In this document: piece by piece, positions 32,649 through 40,437 of the stretch
How the letters are laid out: each line of letters starts with the position of its first letter
How positions within the stretch are numbered: the first letter of the stretch is position 1
Source: Spongisporangium articulatum
Lineage (GTDB): Bacteria > Actinomycetota > Actinomycetes > Actinomycetales > Kineosporiaceae
DNA: 64,000 bases
NCBI RefSeq assembly: GCF_044465595.1
Contig: NZ_JBITLV010000001.1
Span: forward strand, 434,001-498,000
Reading direction: 5' to 3'
Notes under the pieces: model-generated
What the model was told of the DNA's origin: nothing
The model's database searches: none
Seen by the model: the letters and a program-made list of their open reading frames with translations, nothing else
Translations under genes and position numbers: made by a program

Positions 32649-33320
32649 ATGGCCAAGGACGACGAGAAGCCTGAAGAGGAGAAGAAGGGCGGCAAGGGCA
32701 AGCTCATCATCATCCTCGTCGCGGTCCTCGCGATCGCCGGCGGCGCGTACTTCTTCGTGCTGAAGCCGAAGGACTCGGCCGAGGCGACGACGAAGCTGCC
32801 CGAGCCGGTGCCGGGCGCCGTCGTCACCCTGGACTCGATCACGATCAACCTGGCCGGCGGGCACTTCCTGAAGCTCGGCCTGGCCCTGCAGCCGACCGCG
32901 TCGGCCGGCGAGGAGGTCAGCGGTTCCAAGGCCCTCGACCTGGCCATCGACGAGTTCAGCAACATGAGCATCGACGACCTGTCCACCACCGCGGGCCGCC
33001 GCGAGGCCAAGGACGAGCTCATCGCCCGGATCAAGCTGACCTACCTGCCCGAGGGCACGACCCTGGCCGACGCCACGGGTGCGAAGTCCGACTCGAAGGA
33101 CTCCCACGCGGACTCCGAGTCCTCCGACAGCGAGTCGTCCGACTCCGAGTCCGCCGACAGCGAGTCGTCCTCCGACGAGGCCGACTCCGGCGGGGGCGGC
33201 ACCTCCGAGGAGACCAGCGTGACCGAGCTCAGCGCCACCGAGGCCAAGAAGCTGGCCGCCAAGCTGACGGTGCAGCCGCTGGTCTACGACGTCTACTTCA
33301 CCGAGTTCGTCATGCAGTGA
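32649..33320 (+). CDS. fliL: Flagellar basal body-associated protein FliL, with an acidic Ser/Asp insert
   Basis: FliL surrounds the stator and supports torque. The 223-residue protein has an N-terminal membrane helix (KLIIILVAVLAIAGGAYFFV) and the FliL domain (VVTLDSITINLAGGHFLKLG, then LALQPTASAG and a C-terminal VYDVYFTEFVMQ). Between about 145 and 190 it carries an insert made almost only of Ser, Asp and Glu, with a 30-bp tandem repeat in the DNA. FliL is normally 140-180 residues without this. The insert would lie outside the membrane and may act as a flexible, charged or cation-binding loop (inference). It is followed by a strong terminator. Confidence 0.92.
   Translation: MAKDDEKPEEEKKGGKGKLIIILVAVLAIAGGAYFFVLKPKDSAEATTKLPEPVPGAVVTLDSITINLAGGHFLKLGLALQPTASAGEEVSGSKALDLAIDEFSNMSIDDLSTTAGRREAKDELIARIKLTYLPEGTTLADATGAKSDSKDSHADSESSDSESSDSESADSESSSDEADSGGGGTSEETSVTELSATEAKKLAAKLTVQPLVYDVYFTEFVMQ
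33111..33170 (+). repeat. 30-bp tandem repeat inside fliL (two copies)
   Basis: Units 33111-33140 and 33141-33170 differ at a single base and encode DSESSDSESS and DSESADSESS. The duplication keeps the frame and extends the acidic insert of FliL. Such repeats can vary in number between strains by slippage. Confidence 0.9.
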
Positions 33321-33340
33321 TCTGGACTGGAGGCGAAGTC

Positions 33341-33403
33341 CTCGCAACGACGCGAGTAGGACGGCCGCGGACCTTCGGGTCCGCGGCCGTCCGGCGTTGC
33401 GAG
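33341..33403 (+). terminator. Strong UUCG-loop terminator after fliL
   Basis: A perfect 15-bp stem (33359-33373 with 33378-33392) closes a TTCG tetraloop. An outer 9-bp stem, CTCGCAACG (33341-33349) with CGTTGCGAG (33395-33403), encloses it. There is no U-tract. It separates flbD-motAB-fliL from the methyltransferase and fliM operon. Confidence 0.85.
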
Positions 33404-33447
33404 CCGGCTCGTCCGCGGTGCGGCGCCATCATGGAGCGGGAGGTGTG

Positions 33448-34395
33448 ATGGGAGCCCAGGTACCCCGGCCCCGCTCGGCCGACGACGTGGCCCGGTGGCT
33501 ACGCACCAAGCCGTCCCTCGCGGAGATGCGCGCGGCCTTCCCGCAGGAGTGGGCGCACGTGGAGGGTCAGGTCGGGCAGCTCGCCGTCCGGAACGACCCC
33601 GGGGCCGTGACCGCGCTCCTGGCCGAGGTCTCCCGCCCACGCCGGGCCACACCCGACCGGATGCGGACCCGCCCGGTGGTGGTGGCCGAGGCGGTCCGCC
33701 GTCAGATGCTGATCGAGGCGCTGCGCCAGACCCTCGTGTCGTCCCAGACCCGGACGGAAGGCACCACCCTCCGGCTCGGCCGGATCAACGGGACCGTGCT
33801 GCAGCGCCTGCTCTTCCACCGCGGCCTGCAGCGGAAGGCGGCCGGCTACCGACTCTTCCGGCTCGTCTGGCCCCTCCTGACCCAGCGCCGGCGGCTGATG
33901 CCGCTGGTCGCCGCACAGGGCATCTACTGCTTCTGGTCGGACCGGCTCGTGCGCGGCCTGGCCCGGCTCATCGACGACCGCCCCTGCATCGAGATCGCCG
34001 CCGGGGACGGAACTCTTGCCGCCCTGCTCACGGCCTGGGGGACGCCCGTCGTCGCCACGGACGACGGCAGCTGGGGCATCGAGGACCGCACCGGCGCCGA
34101 GGTCGAGCCCCTGGACGCGGCCCAGGCCCTGCGCCGCTACGACCCGGCGGTGGTCGTCTGCGCCTGGCCCCCACCGGGAAACTCGTTCGAACGGAAGGTG
34201 TTCGAGGCGCCCGGCGTGGAGATGTACATCCTGATCACCAGCCGGCACCGCTCGGCCGCCGGGAACTGGGCCGACTACGAGGCCCAGGCCGCCTTCGAGA
34301 TGCGCGAGGAACCCCGGCTGAGCAAGGCCCTGCTGCCGCCCGGAGCCGACGGCATGGTGCTCGTGTTCCGGCGCCGCTGCGAGCCGGCCGAATAG
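33448..34395 (+). CDS. Putative SAM-dependent methyltransferase between fliL and fliM
   Basis: The 315-residue protein has an N-terminal helical, Arg-rich half and a C-terminal Rossmann-type half with a SAM-binding-like loop, IEIAAGDGTLAALL (about 185-198), an acidic VVATDDG strand end, and the stretch VVCAWPPPGNSFERKVFEAP where a catalytic or substrate loop could lie. The start at 33448 is chosen for the GGGAGG ribosome-binding site. No specific family was recognised and the substrate is unknown. Its place inside the flagellar region raises the idea of methylation of a flagellar protein, but it could equally be an unrelated insertion, since terminators or promoters flank it. Confidence 0.65.
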   Translation: MGAQVPRPRSADDVARWLRTKPSLAEMRAAFPQEWAHVEGQVGQLAVRNDPGAVTALLAEVSRPRRATPDRMRTRPVVVAEAVRRQMLIEALRQTLVSSQTRTEGTTLRLGRINGTVLQRLLFHRGLQRKAAGYRLFRLVWPLLTQRRRLMPLVAAQGIYCFWSDRLVRGLARLIDDRPCIEIAAGDGTLAALLTAWGTPVVATDDGSWGIEDRTGAEVEPLDAAQALRRYDPAVVVCAWPPPGNSFERKVFEAPGVEMYILITSRHRSAAGNWADYEAQAAFEMREEPRLSKALLPPGADGMVLVFRRRCEPAE

Positions 34396-34543
34396 CTCCG
34401 GCGGAGTCAAGGGACGCGGCGCTGCAGCCGACCGGTGAGGAGCAGCGATCGGCCCGACCACGAGTCCGGTACATCGGGACCCCGCGGAACCACCCGGACG
34501 GCCCTTGCCGGAACGGACTTCGCTGACCCTGGGTCACCGCGCC

Positions 34544-34571
34544 TAAAGAACAGCCCCCGAGGGTCCGATGA
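34544..34571 (+). promoter_or_regulatory. Sigma-28-type promoter of fliM operon
   Basis: TAAAG-N15-TCCGATGA matches the FliA consensus and the spacing seen for fliA, flagellin and cheB. The -10 element begins 14 bases before the fliM GTG, so transcription should start at or beside the start codon. The 180-base gap after the methyltransferase holds nothing else that stands out. Confidence 0.6.
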
Positions 34572-34577
34572 GGGCAC

Positions 34578-35528
34578 GTGGGCTACTCCGATCAGGCTAC
34601 CGAGCCCGCCGCCGGCACCGGCCGGACGGTCGGTGACGTCAGCGTGCCCGGGCCCCGCCCCGACGCCCGCAGCTACGACTTCCGCCGCCCCAGCCGGCTG
34701 ACCCGCGAGGACGCCCACCTCCTAAAGGTCGCCTTCCAGACCTTCGGCCGCCAGGCCACCACCGTGCTCACCACGGGTCTGCGCGCGCTCAGCCACCTCA
34801 GCCTCCAGCAGGTCGAGGAGATGAGCTACGACGAGTACCTGTCGGGCATCCACGAGGGTGCGGTGTGCGCCGTCCTGAGCATGGAACCGCTGCAGGGCAA
34901 GGCCATGTTCACGACCAATCAGCAGGCCATGCTGGCCATGGTCGACCACCTCCTCGGCGGGCCGGGCGGGCAGAACCAGCCCGAGCGCCCGCTCAGCGAG
35001 ATCGAGCACGCCCTCGTGCGGCACCTGTTCGTGCGGGTCCTGCGCGAGCTGGCCTACGCGCTGGAGCCGATCGCTCAGACCTCGCCCGAGCTGACCACTC
35101 TGGAGAACAACGCCCAGTTCGTGCAGGCGGCCGCGCCGACCGACCCGGTGGTCGTGGCCCGCATGCAGCTGACGGTCGGCGACGTCAGTTCGGCCACCGA
35201 CCTGTGCTTCCCGTACGCGATGCTCGCGCCGGCCCTGCAGTTGTTGGCCAAGACCGAAGACCTGACCGAGAAGGACCGGCTGCGGGTGGCGGCCACCGCC
35301 CGGACCAGCCGCCGTCTCAACGACGTCGAGGTCGACGTCTCGGTCCGGTTCGACACCCAGAGGCTGCACTCCTCGGAGATCGGCCGCCTGAAGGTCGGGG
35401 ACGTGCTCACCCTCGGCCACCGCACCACACACCCGTTGTCGGTGATGGCCGCCTCCAGCGTGTTCGCGCTCGCCGTGCCCGGGACCTCGGGCAAGCACCT
35501 CGCCGCACTGATCGTCGACGGCGGCTGA
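34578..35528 (+). CDS. fliM: Flagellar motor switch protein FliM
   Basis: FliM is the C-ring subunit linking FliG to FliN. The 316-residue protein has the FliM core (HLLKVAFQTFGRQATTVLTT, QVEEMSYDEYLSGIHEGAVC, then VDHLLGGPGG) and a C-terminal SpoA domain (VEVDVSVRFDTQRLHSSEIG, RLKVGDVLTLGHRTTHPLSV). The N-terminal CheY-binding motif (LSQxEIDALL in model species) is missing; the first 35 residues are Gly/Pro/Ala-rich. Start is GTG. It leads the fliM-fliN-fliO-fliP-fliQ-fliR-flhB-flhA run. Confidence 0.94.
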   Translation: MGYSDQATEPAAGTGRTVGDVSVPGPRPDARSYDFRRPSRLTREDAHLLKVAFQTFGRQATTVLTTGLRALSHLSLQQVEEMSYDEYLSGIHEGAVCAVLSMEPLQGKAMFTTNQQAMLAMVDHLLGGPGGQNQPERPLSEIEHALVRHLFVRVLRELAYALEPIAQTSPELTTLENNAQFVQAAAPTDPVVVARMQLTVGDVSSATDLCFPYAMLAPALQLLAKTEDLTEKDRLRVAATARTSRRLNDVEVDVSVRFDTQRLHSSEIGRLKVGDVLTLGHRTTHPLSVMAASSVFALAVPGTSGKHLAALIVDGG

Positions 35529-35581
35529 CCGCCCGGCCGACCGCCGTCCAGTTCAGAACCCCACCTGCAGAGGAAGTTCCG

Positions 35582-36352
35582 ATGTCGTTCTCAGCCTCAC
35601 CGCTCATCCCGGGCCAGCGCACCGGGGAAGAAGGCGACTGGGCCGCCCTGGCCCAGCTCGCCGTCGAGGCCGTGACCCAGGCGATCCCGCAGATCCCGGC
35701 CGCCGGCGCACTCGAGGTGGGCGAGCCCGGCCAGGACCCGGCCGCGGTCACCGGCCCCGAGCCGGTGGGCGCCGCGATCGTCGCCTCGATCTCGGGCGGC
35801 CCCGAGGGCAGCGTGCTGCTGGTCGTCGGTCAGGAGTTGGTCGCCGCGCTGAAGGACACGCCGTTCGGCGACCTCGAACCGGCCAAGGCCATGCAGCCGG
35901 CCCTCGAGGCGATCGCCGCGAACCTCGGCGGCCGGCTCGACGGCGAGCCCACCGCGATCGAGGCGGCCGATGCCCACTCGGTGCTCGAGGCCGGGACGTC
36001 GGTCACGATGCAACTGAGCACGGCGGGCGCGGTCAGCGTGCTGGTCGGGATCTCCCTGCGGGCCATGCCCGAGTCGGGACCGTCCGGGACGCGCGGGAAC
36101 TCGCGCAGCTGGGGCATCGAGATGCTGCGCGATGTCGAGATGGAGGTGACCTGCGAGCTGGGTCGCACCCGGATGTCCGTGCGCAGCCTGCTGGCGCTGG
36201 CCCCCGGTGACGTCGTGGAGCTCGACCGGCTCGCCGGGTCACCCGCCGACCTGCTGGTCAACGGCACGCTGCTGGCCCGCGGCGAGGTCGTCGTGGTGGA
36301 CGAGAGCTTCGGCCTGCGGATCACCGAGATCGTCACCCGGGACGCGACATGA
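35582..36352 (+). CDS. fliN: Flagellar motor switch protein FliN with CheC/FliY-like N-terminal half
   Basis: The C-terminal 80 residues are the FliN SpoA domain (MLRDVEMEVTCELGRTRMSV, RSLLALAPGDVVELDRLAGS, PADLLVNGTLLARGEVVVVD), which forms the bottom of the C-ring. At 256 residues it is about twice a simple FliN; the N-terminal half (about 25-165) resembles the CheC-like part of FliY (AKAMQPALEAIAANLGGRLD). The exact phosphatase motif (Asp/Ser-x3-Glu-x2-Asn) could not be found, so CheY-P phosphatase activity is doubtful. The stop overlaps the fliO start by 4 bases. Confidence 0.92.
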   Translation: MSFSASPLIPGQRTGEEGDWAALAQLAVEAVTQAIPQIPAAGALEVGEPGQDPAAVTGPEPVGAAIVASISGGPEGSVLLVVGQELVAALKDTPFGDLEPAKAMQPALEAIAANLGGRLDGEPTAIEAADAHSVLEAGTSVTMQLSTAGAVSVLVGISLRAMPESGPSGTRGNSRSWGIEMLRDVEMEVTCELGRTRMSVRSLLALAPGDVVELDRLAGSPADLLVNGTLLARGEVVVVDESFGLRITEIVTRDAT

Positions 36353-37371
36353 ACACCGGTGACGGCCTGATGCTGGCCGCACGGACGGTCGGCGGGCTCG
36401 TCATCGTCCTGGTGCTGGTTGCCCTGAGCGCGCGGATCGCCCGGCGCAGCAGGCATTTCGGGCACGGCGACGGCCTGCGGGTGGTCGAGCGGGTCGGCCT
36501 GTCCCGCGACGCCCAGCTGGTCGTGGTCGAGGCTGCCGGTCGGCAGTTGCTGCTCGGCGTGGGCCCGTCGGGCGTGCGCCTGGTCACGCACCTGGACGAC
36601 CGCCCGGACGACCGCCCGGACGACGGAGCGCGCGCGGCGCTCGACGCGGCGGTCGAGGCCGTGGAGACTCCCGCCCCCGAGCCGGTGCGGATCCCCGTGG
36701 TCGAGCAGATCTTCGGGCCGGTCCCGGCCCCCGAGCCTGCGCCGCAACCGGTCTTCGCACCCGAGGCGTACGAGGAACCTCAGGCCGAACCCGGCCCCTC
36801 CCCGGAGCCTTTCGAGGAACCGGTCACCGAGGCGTCGTCCCCACGGCGTGGCCGGCGGGCCAAGGACACCCCCGTCGACCAGGGTCGGCAACCGATGACC
36901 CGGGCCGAGCGTCGGGCCATGGAACGCGCCCTGGAGCAGGTGGACTCGCCCGAGCCGGCACCGCCCACCGAGGCGCCCGAGCCCTCCGACGACCGCGATC
37001 GCGTCCACGTCCCGGCCGCCGACTACAACGGCTATCCCGACCTCGCCTCGGCGTTGCGCGCGATGGGCCGGACCACGGACCGGCCGGCCGAGCCCACGGA
37101 CGCCGACGCCCCGGCGTCCGCCGCAGGCTCGGCCGTGCAGGGTCTTCCGACCCAGCGGCGGTCGCCCGAGACGGACCTGAGCCACGCGACCAGCTCGGCC
37201 CCGCAGCCGCCCTCGGACGACGAGGCCGACGGGCCGGAGAGCCGGCGGGACCGGCGGCGCCGCCGCGTCGTCCAGCCCCGCCAGCAGCAGGCCTCGGGTT
37301 CGGTGCTGTCCCCCGCCACCTGGCGGCAGGGCATCGACGCGCTGCGCGACCTCACCGCGAGGCGCGGATGA
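36349..37371 (+). CDS. fliO: Flagellar biosynthesis protein FliO with long disordered tail
   Basis: FliO helps assemble the FliP ring of the export gate. The 340-residue protein has one membrane helix near the N-terminus (TVGGLVIVLVLVALSARIAR) and the small FliO cytoplasmic domain (LRVVERVGLSRDAQLVVVEA, GRQLLLGVGPSGVRLVTHL). The remaining 240 residues are Pro/Glu/Ala/Arg-rich and probably disordered; typical FliO is 100-140 residues. Position between fliN and fliP and 4-base overlaps on both sides support the call. Confidence 0.85.
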   Translation: MNTGDGLMLAARTVGGLVIVLVLVALSARIARRSRHFGHGDGLRVVERVGLSRDAQLVVVEAAGRQLLLGVGPSGVRLVTHLDDRPDDRPDDGARAALDAAVEAVETPAPEPVRIPVVEQIFGPVPAPEPAPQPVFAPEAYEEPQAEPGPSPEPFEEPVTEASSPRRGRRAKDTPVDQGRQPMTRAERRAMERALEQVDSPEPAPPTEAPEPSDDRDRVHVPAADYNGYPDLASALRAMGRTTDRPAEPTDADAPASAAGSAVQGLPTQRRSPETDLSHATSSAPQPPSDDEADGPESRRDRRRRRVVQPRQQQASGSVLSPATWRQGIDALRDLTARRG

Positions 37372-38060
37372 TGGTGCACGCGACGGCCGCCCTGCTGGCC
37401 GCGAACGACGTGACCGTGAGCGTGCCCGGCCAGCGCAGCCAGGTGCTCCAGATCATCCTGCTGATCACGGTTCTCGGTGTCGCGCCCGCAGTGCTGCTGC
37501 TGTGCACGAGCTTCACGAAGATCATCGTCGTACTGTCGCTGACCCGCAGCGCACTGGGTACGACGTCCATCCCGCCGAACCAGGTACTGGTCGGGCTGGC
37601 CCTGTTCCTGAGCCTGTTCATCATGGGCCCGACGATCGATCAGATGCAGCAGAAGGGGATCCAGCCGTACACCGCGGGCGACATCGACGCGACGCAGGCC
37701 TACCGGCAGGCGACCGTGCCGCTGCAGCAGTTCATGCTGAAGCACACCCGCGACGAGGAACTTGCGCTGATGACGAAGGCGGCGGGCAAACCGCTGCCCA
37801 AGAACCGCGAGGACGTCGACCTGCGCACCCTGGTCCCGGCTTTCACGCTCAGCGAGCTGCGCAGCGCGTTCATCATCGGGTTCGTCATCTTCATCCCGTT
37901 CCTGGTGATCGACATCGTGGTGAGCGCGATCCTGATGTCGCTGGGCATGGTCATGCTGCCGCCGTCGCTGATCTCGCTGCCGTTCAAACTGCTGCTGTTC
38001 GTGCTGGTCGACGGCTGGTCGCTGATCATCACGACCCTTATCGGCAGTTACAACACATGA
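37368..38060 (+). CDS. fliP: Flagellar export gate protein FliP
   Basis: FliP is the main subunit of the FliP5-FliQ4-FliR1 export channel. The 230-residue protein shows helix 1-2 (QIILLITVLGVAPAVLLLCT), the family motif SFTKIIVVLSLTRSALGTTS, PPNQVLVGLALFLSLFIMGP, the extracytoplasmic loop with AYRQATVPLQQFML, and the C-terminal helices LRSAFIIGFVIFIPFLVIDI, GMVMLPPSLISLPFKLLLF. An additional N-terminal segment acts as signal sequence in many FliP. The second ATG (37371) is an equal start choice. Confidence 0.96.
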   Translation: MMVHATAALLAANDVTVSVPGQRSQVLQIILLITVLGVAPAVLLLCTSFTKIIVVLSLTRSALGTTSIPPNQVLVGLALFLSLFIMGPTIDQMQQKGIQPYTAGDIDATQAYRQATVPLQQFMLKHTRDEELALMTKAAGKPLPKNREDVDLRTLVPAFTLSELRSAFIIGFVIFIPFLVIDIVVSAILMSLGMVMLPPSLISLPFKLLLFVLVDGWSLIITTLIGSYNT

Positions 38061-38082
38061 CGGGAAACCGGCTCAAGAGCAC

Positions 38083-38111
38083 CCACGCGTCTGCCGAGGA
38101 CTGACGCGTGG
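38083..38111 (+). promoter_or_regulatory. Hairpin presenting the fliQ Shine-Dalgarno and hiding its start codon
   Basis: Arms CCACGCGTC (38083-38091) and GACGCGTGG (38103-38111) pair perfectly over 9 bp, with an 11-base loop TGCCGAGGACT. The loop carries the GAGG ribosome-binding site, and the GTG start of fliQ (38108-38110) is inside the right arm. This could tie fliQ translation to ribosomes leaving fliP, or allow binding of a regulator such as CsrA to the GGA in the loop. Confidence 0.55.
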
Positions 38112-38377
38112 AGGACGGCATCATCCAGATCGTCGCCCAGGCCCTGCTGACCGCCACCAAGGTGTCCGGTCCCATCCTGGTGGCGACGCTCGCCATCGGT
38201 CTGATCCTCTCGATCCTCCAGTCGGCCACCCAGATCCAGGAGTCGACGCTGACCTTCGTGCCCAAGCTCGTGGTGGCGGCCGTCGTCCTGGTGCTCACCG
38301 GGTCGTGGTGCCTGCACGTGCTGGAGGGCTTCACCCGGGAGATCTTCGCGGCCGTCCCCGCCCTGCTGGCGAGCTGA
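38108..38377 (+). CDS. fliQ: Flagellar export gate protein FliQ
   Basis: FliQ is a two-helix subunit of the export gate. The 89-residue protein starts with GTG and contains the two membrane hairpin helices (QALLTATKVSGPILVATLAI, then LVVAAVVLVLTGSWCLHVLE) and the conserved ILQSATQIQESTLTFVPKLV between them. Length and sequence are standard. Spacing is 47 bases after fliP (the longest gap in this run) and 3 bases before fliR; the gap forms the hairpin described at 38083. Confidence 0.95.
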   Translation: MEDGIIQIVAQALLTATKVSGPILVATLAIGLILSILQSATQIQESTLTFVPKLVVAAVVLVLTGSWCLHVLEGFTREIFAAVPALLAS

Positions 38378-38380
38378 CCC

Positions 38381-39142
38381 GTGGACCTCAGCTTCGGGGC
38401 TGACGTCGTGGCGGCCTTCCTCCTGGCGACCGCCCGGACAGCGGGTTTCGTCCTGGTCGCACCGCCGTTCAGCACCCGCACGGTGCCGCAGCAGGTCCGG
38501 GCGGGCGTGGCGCTCACGCTCGCCATCCCGCTGAGCGGCCTGCTGGTCGACAGCGCGCCCGCCCTCGGCTCCTCAGCCCTGATCAGCGGCCTGCTGCTGC
38601 AGCTGGTGCTCGGCGCGGTGCTGGGTTTCGTGGTGCTGCTGGCCGTGGCCACCGTCCAGACGATCGGCGACCTGATCGACATCACCGGTGGCTTCTCGGC
38701 CGCGGTCGGGATGGACCCGCTGGGGTTGAACCAGTCGTCGGTGATGGGCCGGATCCACAACCTGCTGGCCGTCACGCTGCTGTTCATCGGCGGCGGTCAC
38801 CTGATCGTGCTGCAGGGGCTGGCCCGCGGCGTCGAGACGATGCCGAACCCGAGCTTCGACCGGGAGGGCCTGGCCCACACCATGGCCGACGGCGTCGCCT
38901 CGATGATCCTCTCGGCCGTACAGATCACGGCGCCGATCATGGCCGCCCTGCTGATCGCCGACCTGGCGCTGGGTCTGCTCACCCGGGCCGCGCCCGCGCT
39001 GAACGCCTTCTCGCTGTCGTTCCCCCTGAAGATCATGCTGACCCTGCTGATGATCGGTCTGGTGCTGCACCAGATCCCGGGCCTGCTCGACCGGCTCGTC
39101 AACCACGCCGGGATCACCATGGTCCAGATCGCCGGGGGGTGA
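38381..39142 (+). CDS. fliR: Flagellar export gate protein FliR
   Basis: FliR completes the export gate spiral with FliP and FliQ. The 253-residue protein has about six membrane helices, including FLLATARTAGFVLVAPPFST, the motif VPQQVRAGVALTLAIPLSGL and GDLIDITGGFSAAVGMDPLG, and a C-terminal LLIADLALGLLTRAAPALNA with FSLSFPLKIMLTLLMIGLVL. All are typical. The GTG start lies 3 bases after fliQ and flhB starts 3 bases after its stop. Confidence 0.95.
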   Translation: MDLSFGADVVAAFLLATARTAGFVLVAPPFSTRTVPQQVRAGVALTLAIPLSGLLVDSAPALGSSALISGLLLQLVLGAVLGFVVLLAVATVQTIGDLIDITGGFSAAVGMDPLGLNQSSVMGRIHNLLAVTLLFIGGGHLIVLQGLARGVETMPNPSFDREGLAHTMADGVASMILSAVQITAPIMAALLIADLALGLLTRAAPALNAFSLSFPLKIMLTLLMIGLVLHQIPGLLDRLVNHAGITMVQIAGG

Positions 39143-39145
39143 GAC

Positions 39146-40303
39146 GTGGCCGGCGACGAAGCGGACAAGACAGAGGACCCGACTCCGAAACGCCTGCGCG
39201 AGGCCCGCCGGGAGGGTCAGGTCGCGCGCACCCAGGACGCCCCGACGTGGGTCGCGATCGCCGCGGGCGCGGCCATGGTGCCGCGCAGCGTCTCGGCCAC
39301 CGGCGAGCAGGCCCGCCTGCTGCTGGCGAAACTGCCTGCCGTGGCTGCGGATCCGTCGCCGGCCCAGTGTCTGCAGGTCCTCGCCGACCTGCCCATGGCC
39401 GTCATCCGGGGCGCCGCCCCCGTGTGCCTGGCGGCGGCCCTGGGCGCCATCCTGGCCACCGCCGCGCAGGGCGTGTACCCCAGCGGCAAGGCGCTGAAAC
39501 CCAACTTCAAGCGGATGAACCCGAAAGAGGGCGTCAAGCGGATGTTCGGGCCGAAAGCGGCCTGGGAGGCGGTCAAGTCACTGGCCAAGGTGATCGTGAT
39601 CGGCGCCGTCGTGACGATCATGGGCCGCAATCTCGTACCCGACCTGGTGGGCCACGGCGTGATGACCCTGTCGGCCACGGTCGACTACGCCCGCCGCGGG
39701 CTGGAGACCACCGTCTGGGCGGCCGCCGTGGCGGGTCTCGTGCTGGCCGTCTTCGACTACGCCTACCAGCGCCGCACGGTCATGAAGCAGCTCAAGATGA
39801 GCAAGTACGAGATCAAGCAGGAACACAAGCAGCAGGAGGGCGACCCGCACCTGAAGGGCGCCATCCGGTCGAAGCAGATGGCGATGAGTCGCAACCGGAT
39901 GATGGCCGCGACGGCCTCGGCCAGCGTCGTCCTGGTGAACCCGACCCACATCTCCGTGGCCATCCGGTACCTGCCCGGCGGCGGCGCCCCGAAGGTCGTC
40001 GCCAAGGGCGCGGGCGGCACCGCCCTGAAGATCCGGGAGGTGGCGCGGGAGAACCGGATCCCGGTCGTCGAGGACAAGCCGCTGGCCCGGACCCTGTTCC
40101 GGATCTGCGAGCTGAACGACGAGATCCCCGCCGAGTTGTACCTGGCCGTGGCCCGCATCCTGGCCTTCGTGATGGCGGCCGGGCGGCCCAGCCGGACGGC
40201 CCGCCCGACCCGCCCGACGCCCACCCAGGTCCCGGACCTGCCGACCCGCGCACAGCTGCGCCGGCGCCGCCGCAACGAGATCAAGGCGGCTCGAAGTTCG
40301 TGA
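39146..40303 (+). CDS. flhB: Flagellar export switch protein FlhB
   Basis: FlhB controls substrate switching after the hook is complete. The 385-residue protein has an N-terminal DKTEDPTPKRLREARREGQV motif, four membrane helices, the linker with KQEHKQQEGDPHLKGAIRSK, and the autocleavage motif NPTH in VLVNPTHISVAIRYLPGG (about 268-271). The cleaved C-terminal domain follows (APKVVAKGAGGTALKIREVA, IPVVEDKPLARTLF). The last 40 residues are a Pro/Arg-rich tail. The GTG start is 3 bases after fliR. Confidence 0.96.
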   Translation: MAGDEADKTEDPTPKRLREARREGQVARTQDAPTWVAIAAGAAMVPRSVSATGEQARLLLAKLPAVAADPSPAQCLQVLADLPMAVIRGAAPVCLAAALGAILATAAQGVYPSGKALKPNFKRMNPKEGVKRMFGPKAAWEAVKSLAKVIVIGAVVTIMGRNLVPDLVGHGVMTLSATVDYARRGLETTVWAAAVAGLVLAVFDYAYQRRTVMKQLKMSKYEIKQEHKQQEGDPHLKGAIRSKQMAMSRNRMMAATASASVVLVNPTHISVAIRYLPGGGAPKVVAKGAGGTALKIREVARENRIPVVEDKPLARTLFRICELNDEIPAELYLAVARILAFVMAAGRPSRTARPTRPTPTQVPDLPTRAQLRRRRRNEIKAARSS

Positions 40304-40437
40304 TCAGATGGGCTGGGCGGGTGGGCATTCCGGACACGCCTCAAGCGGTCAGGTGACCCGGACGAGATACAGAGGGCCACGGATGGCGGTGCAGCACCCC
40401 TTTGCCTGCTCGTCCGCTCCGTGGAGGTCCTCCCCCG

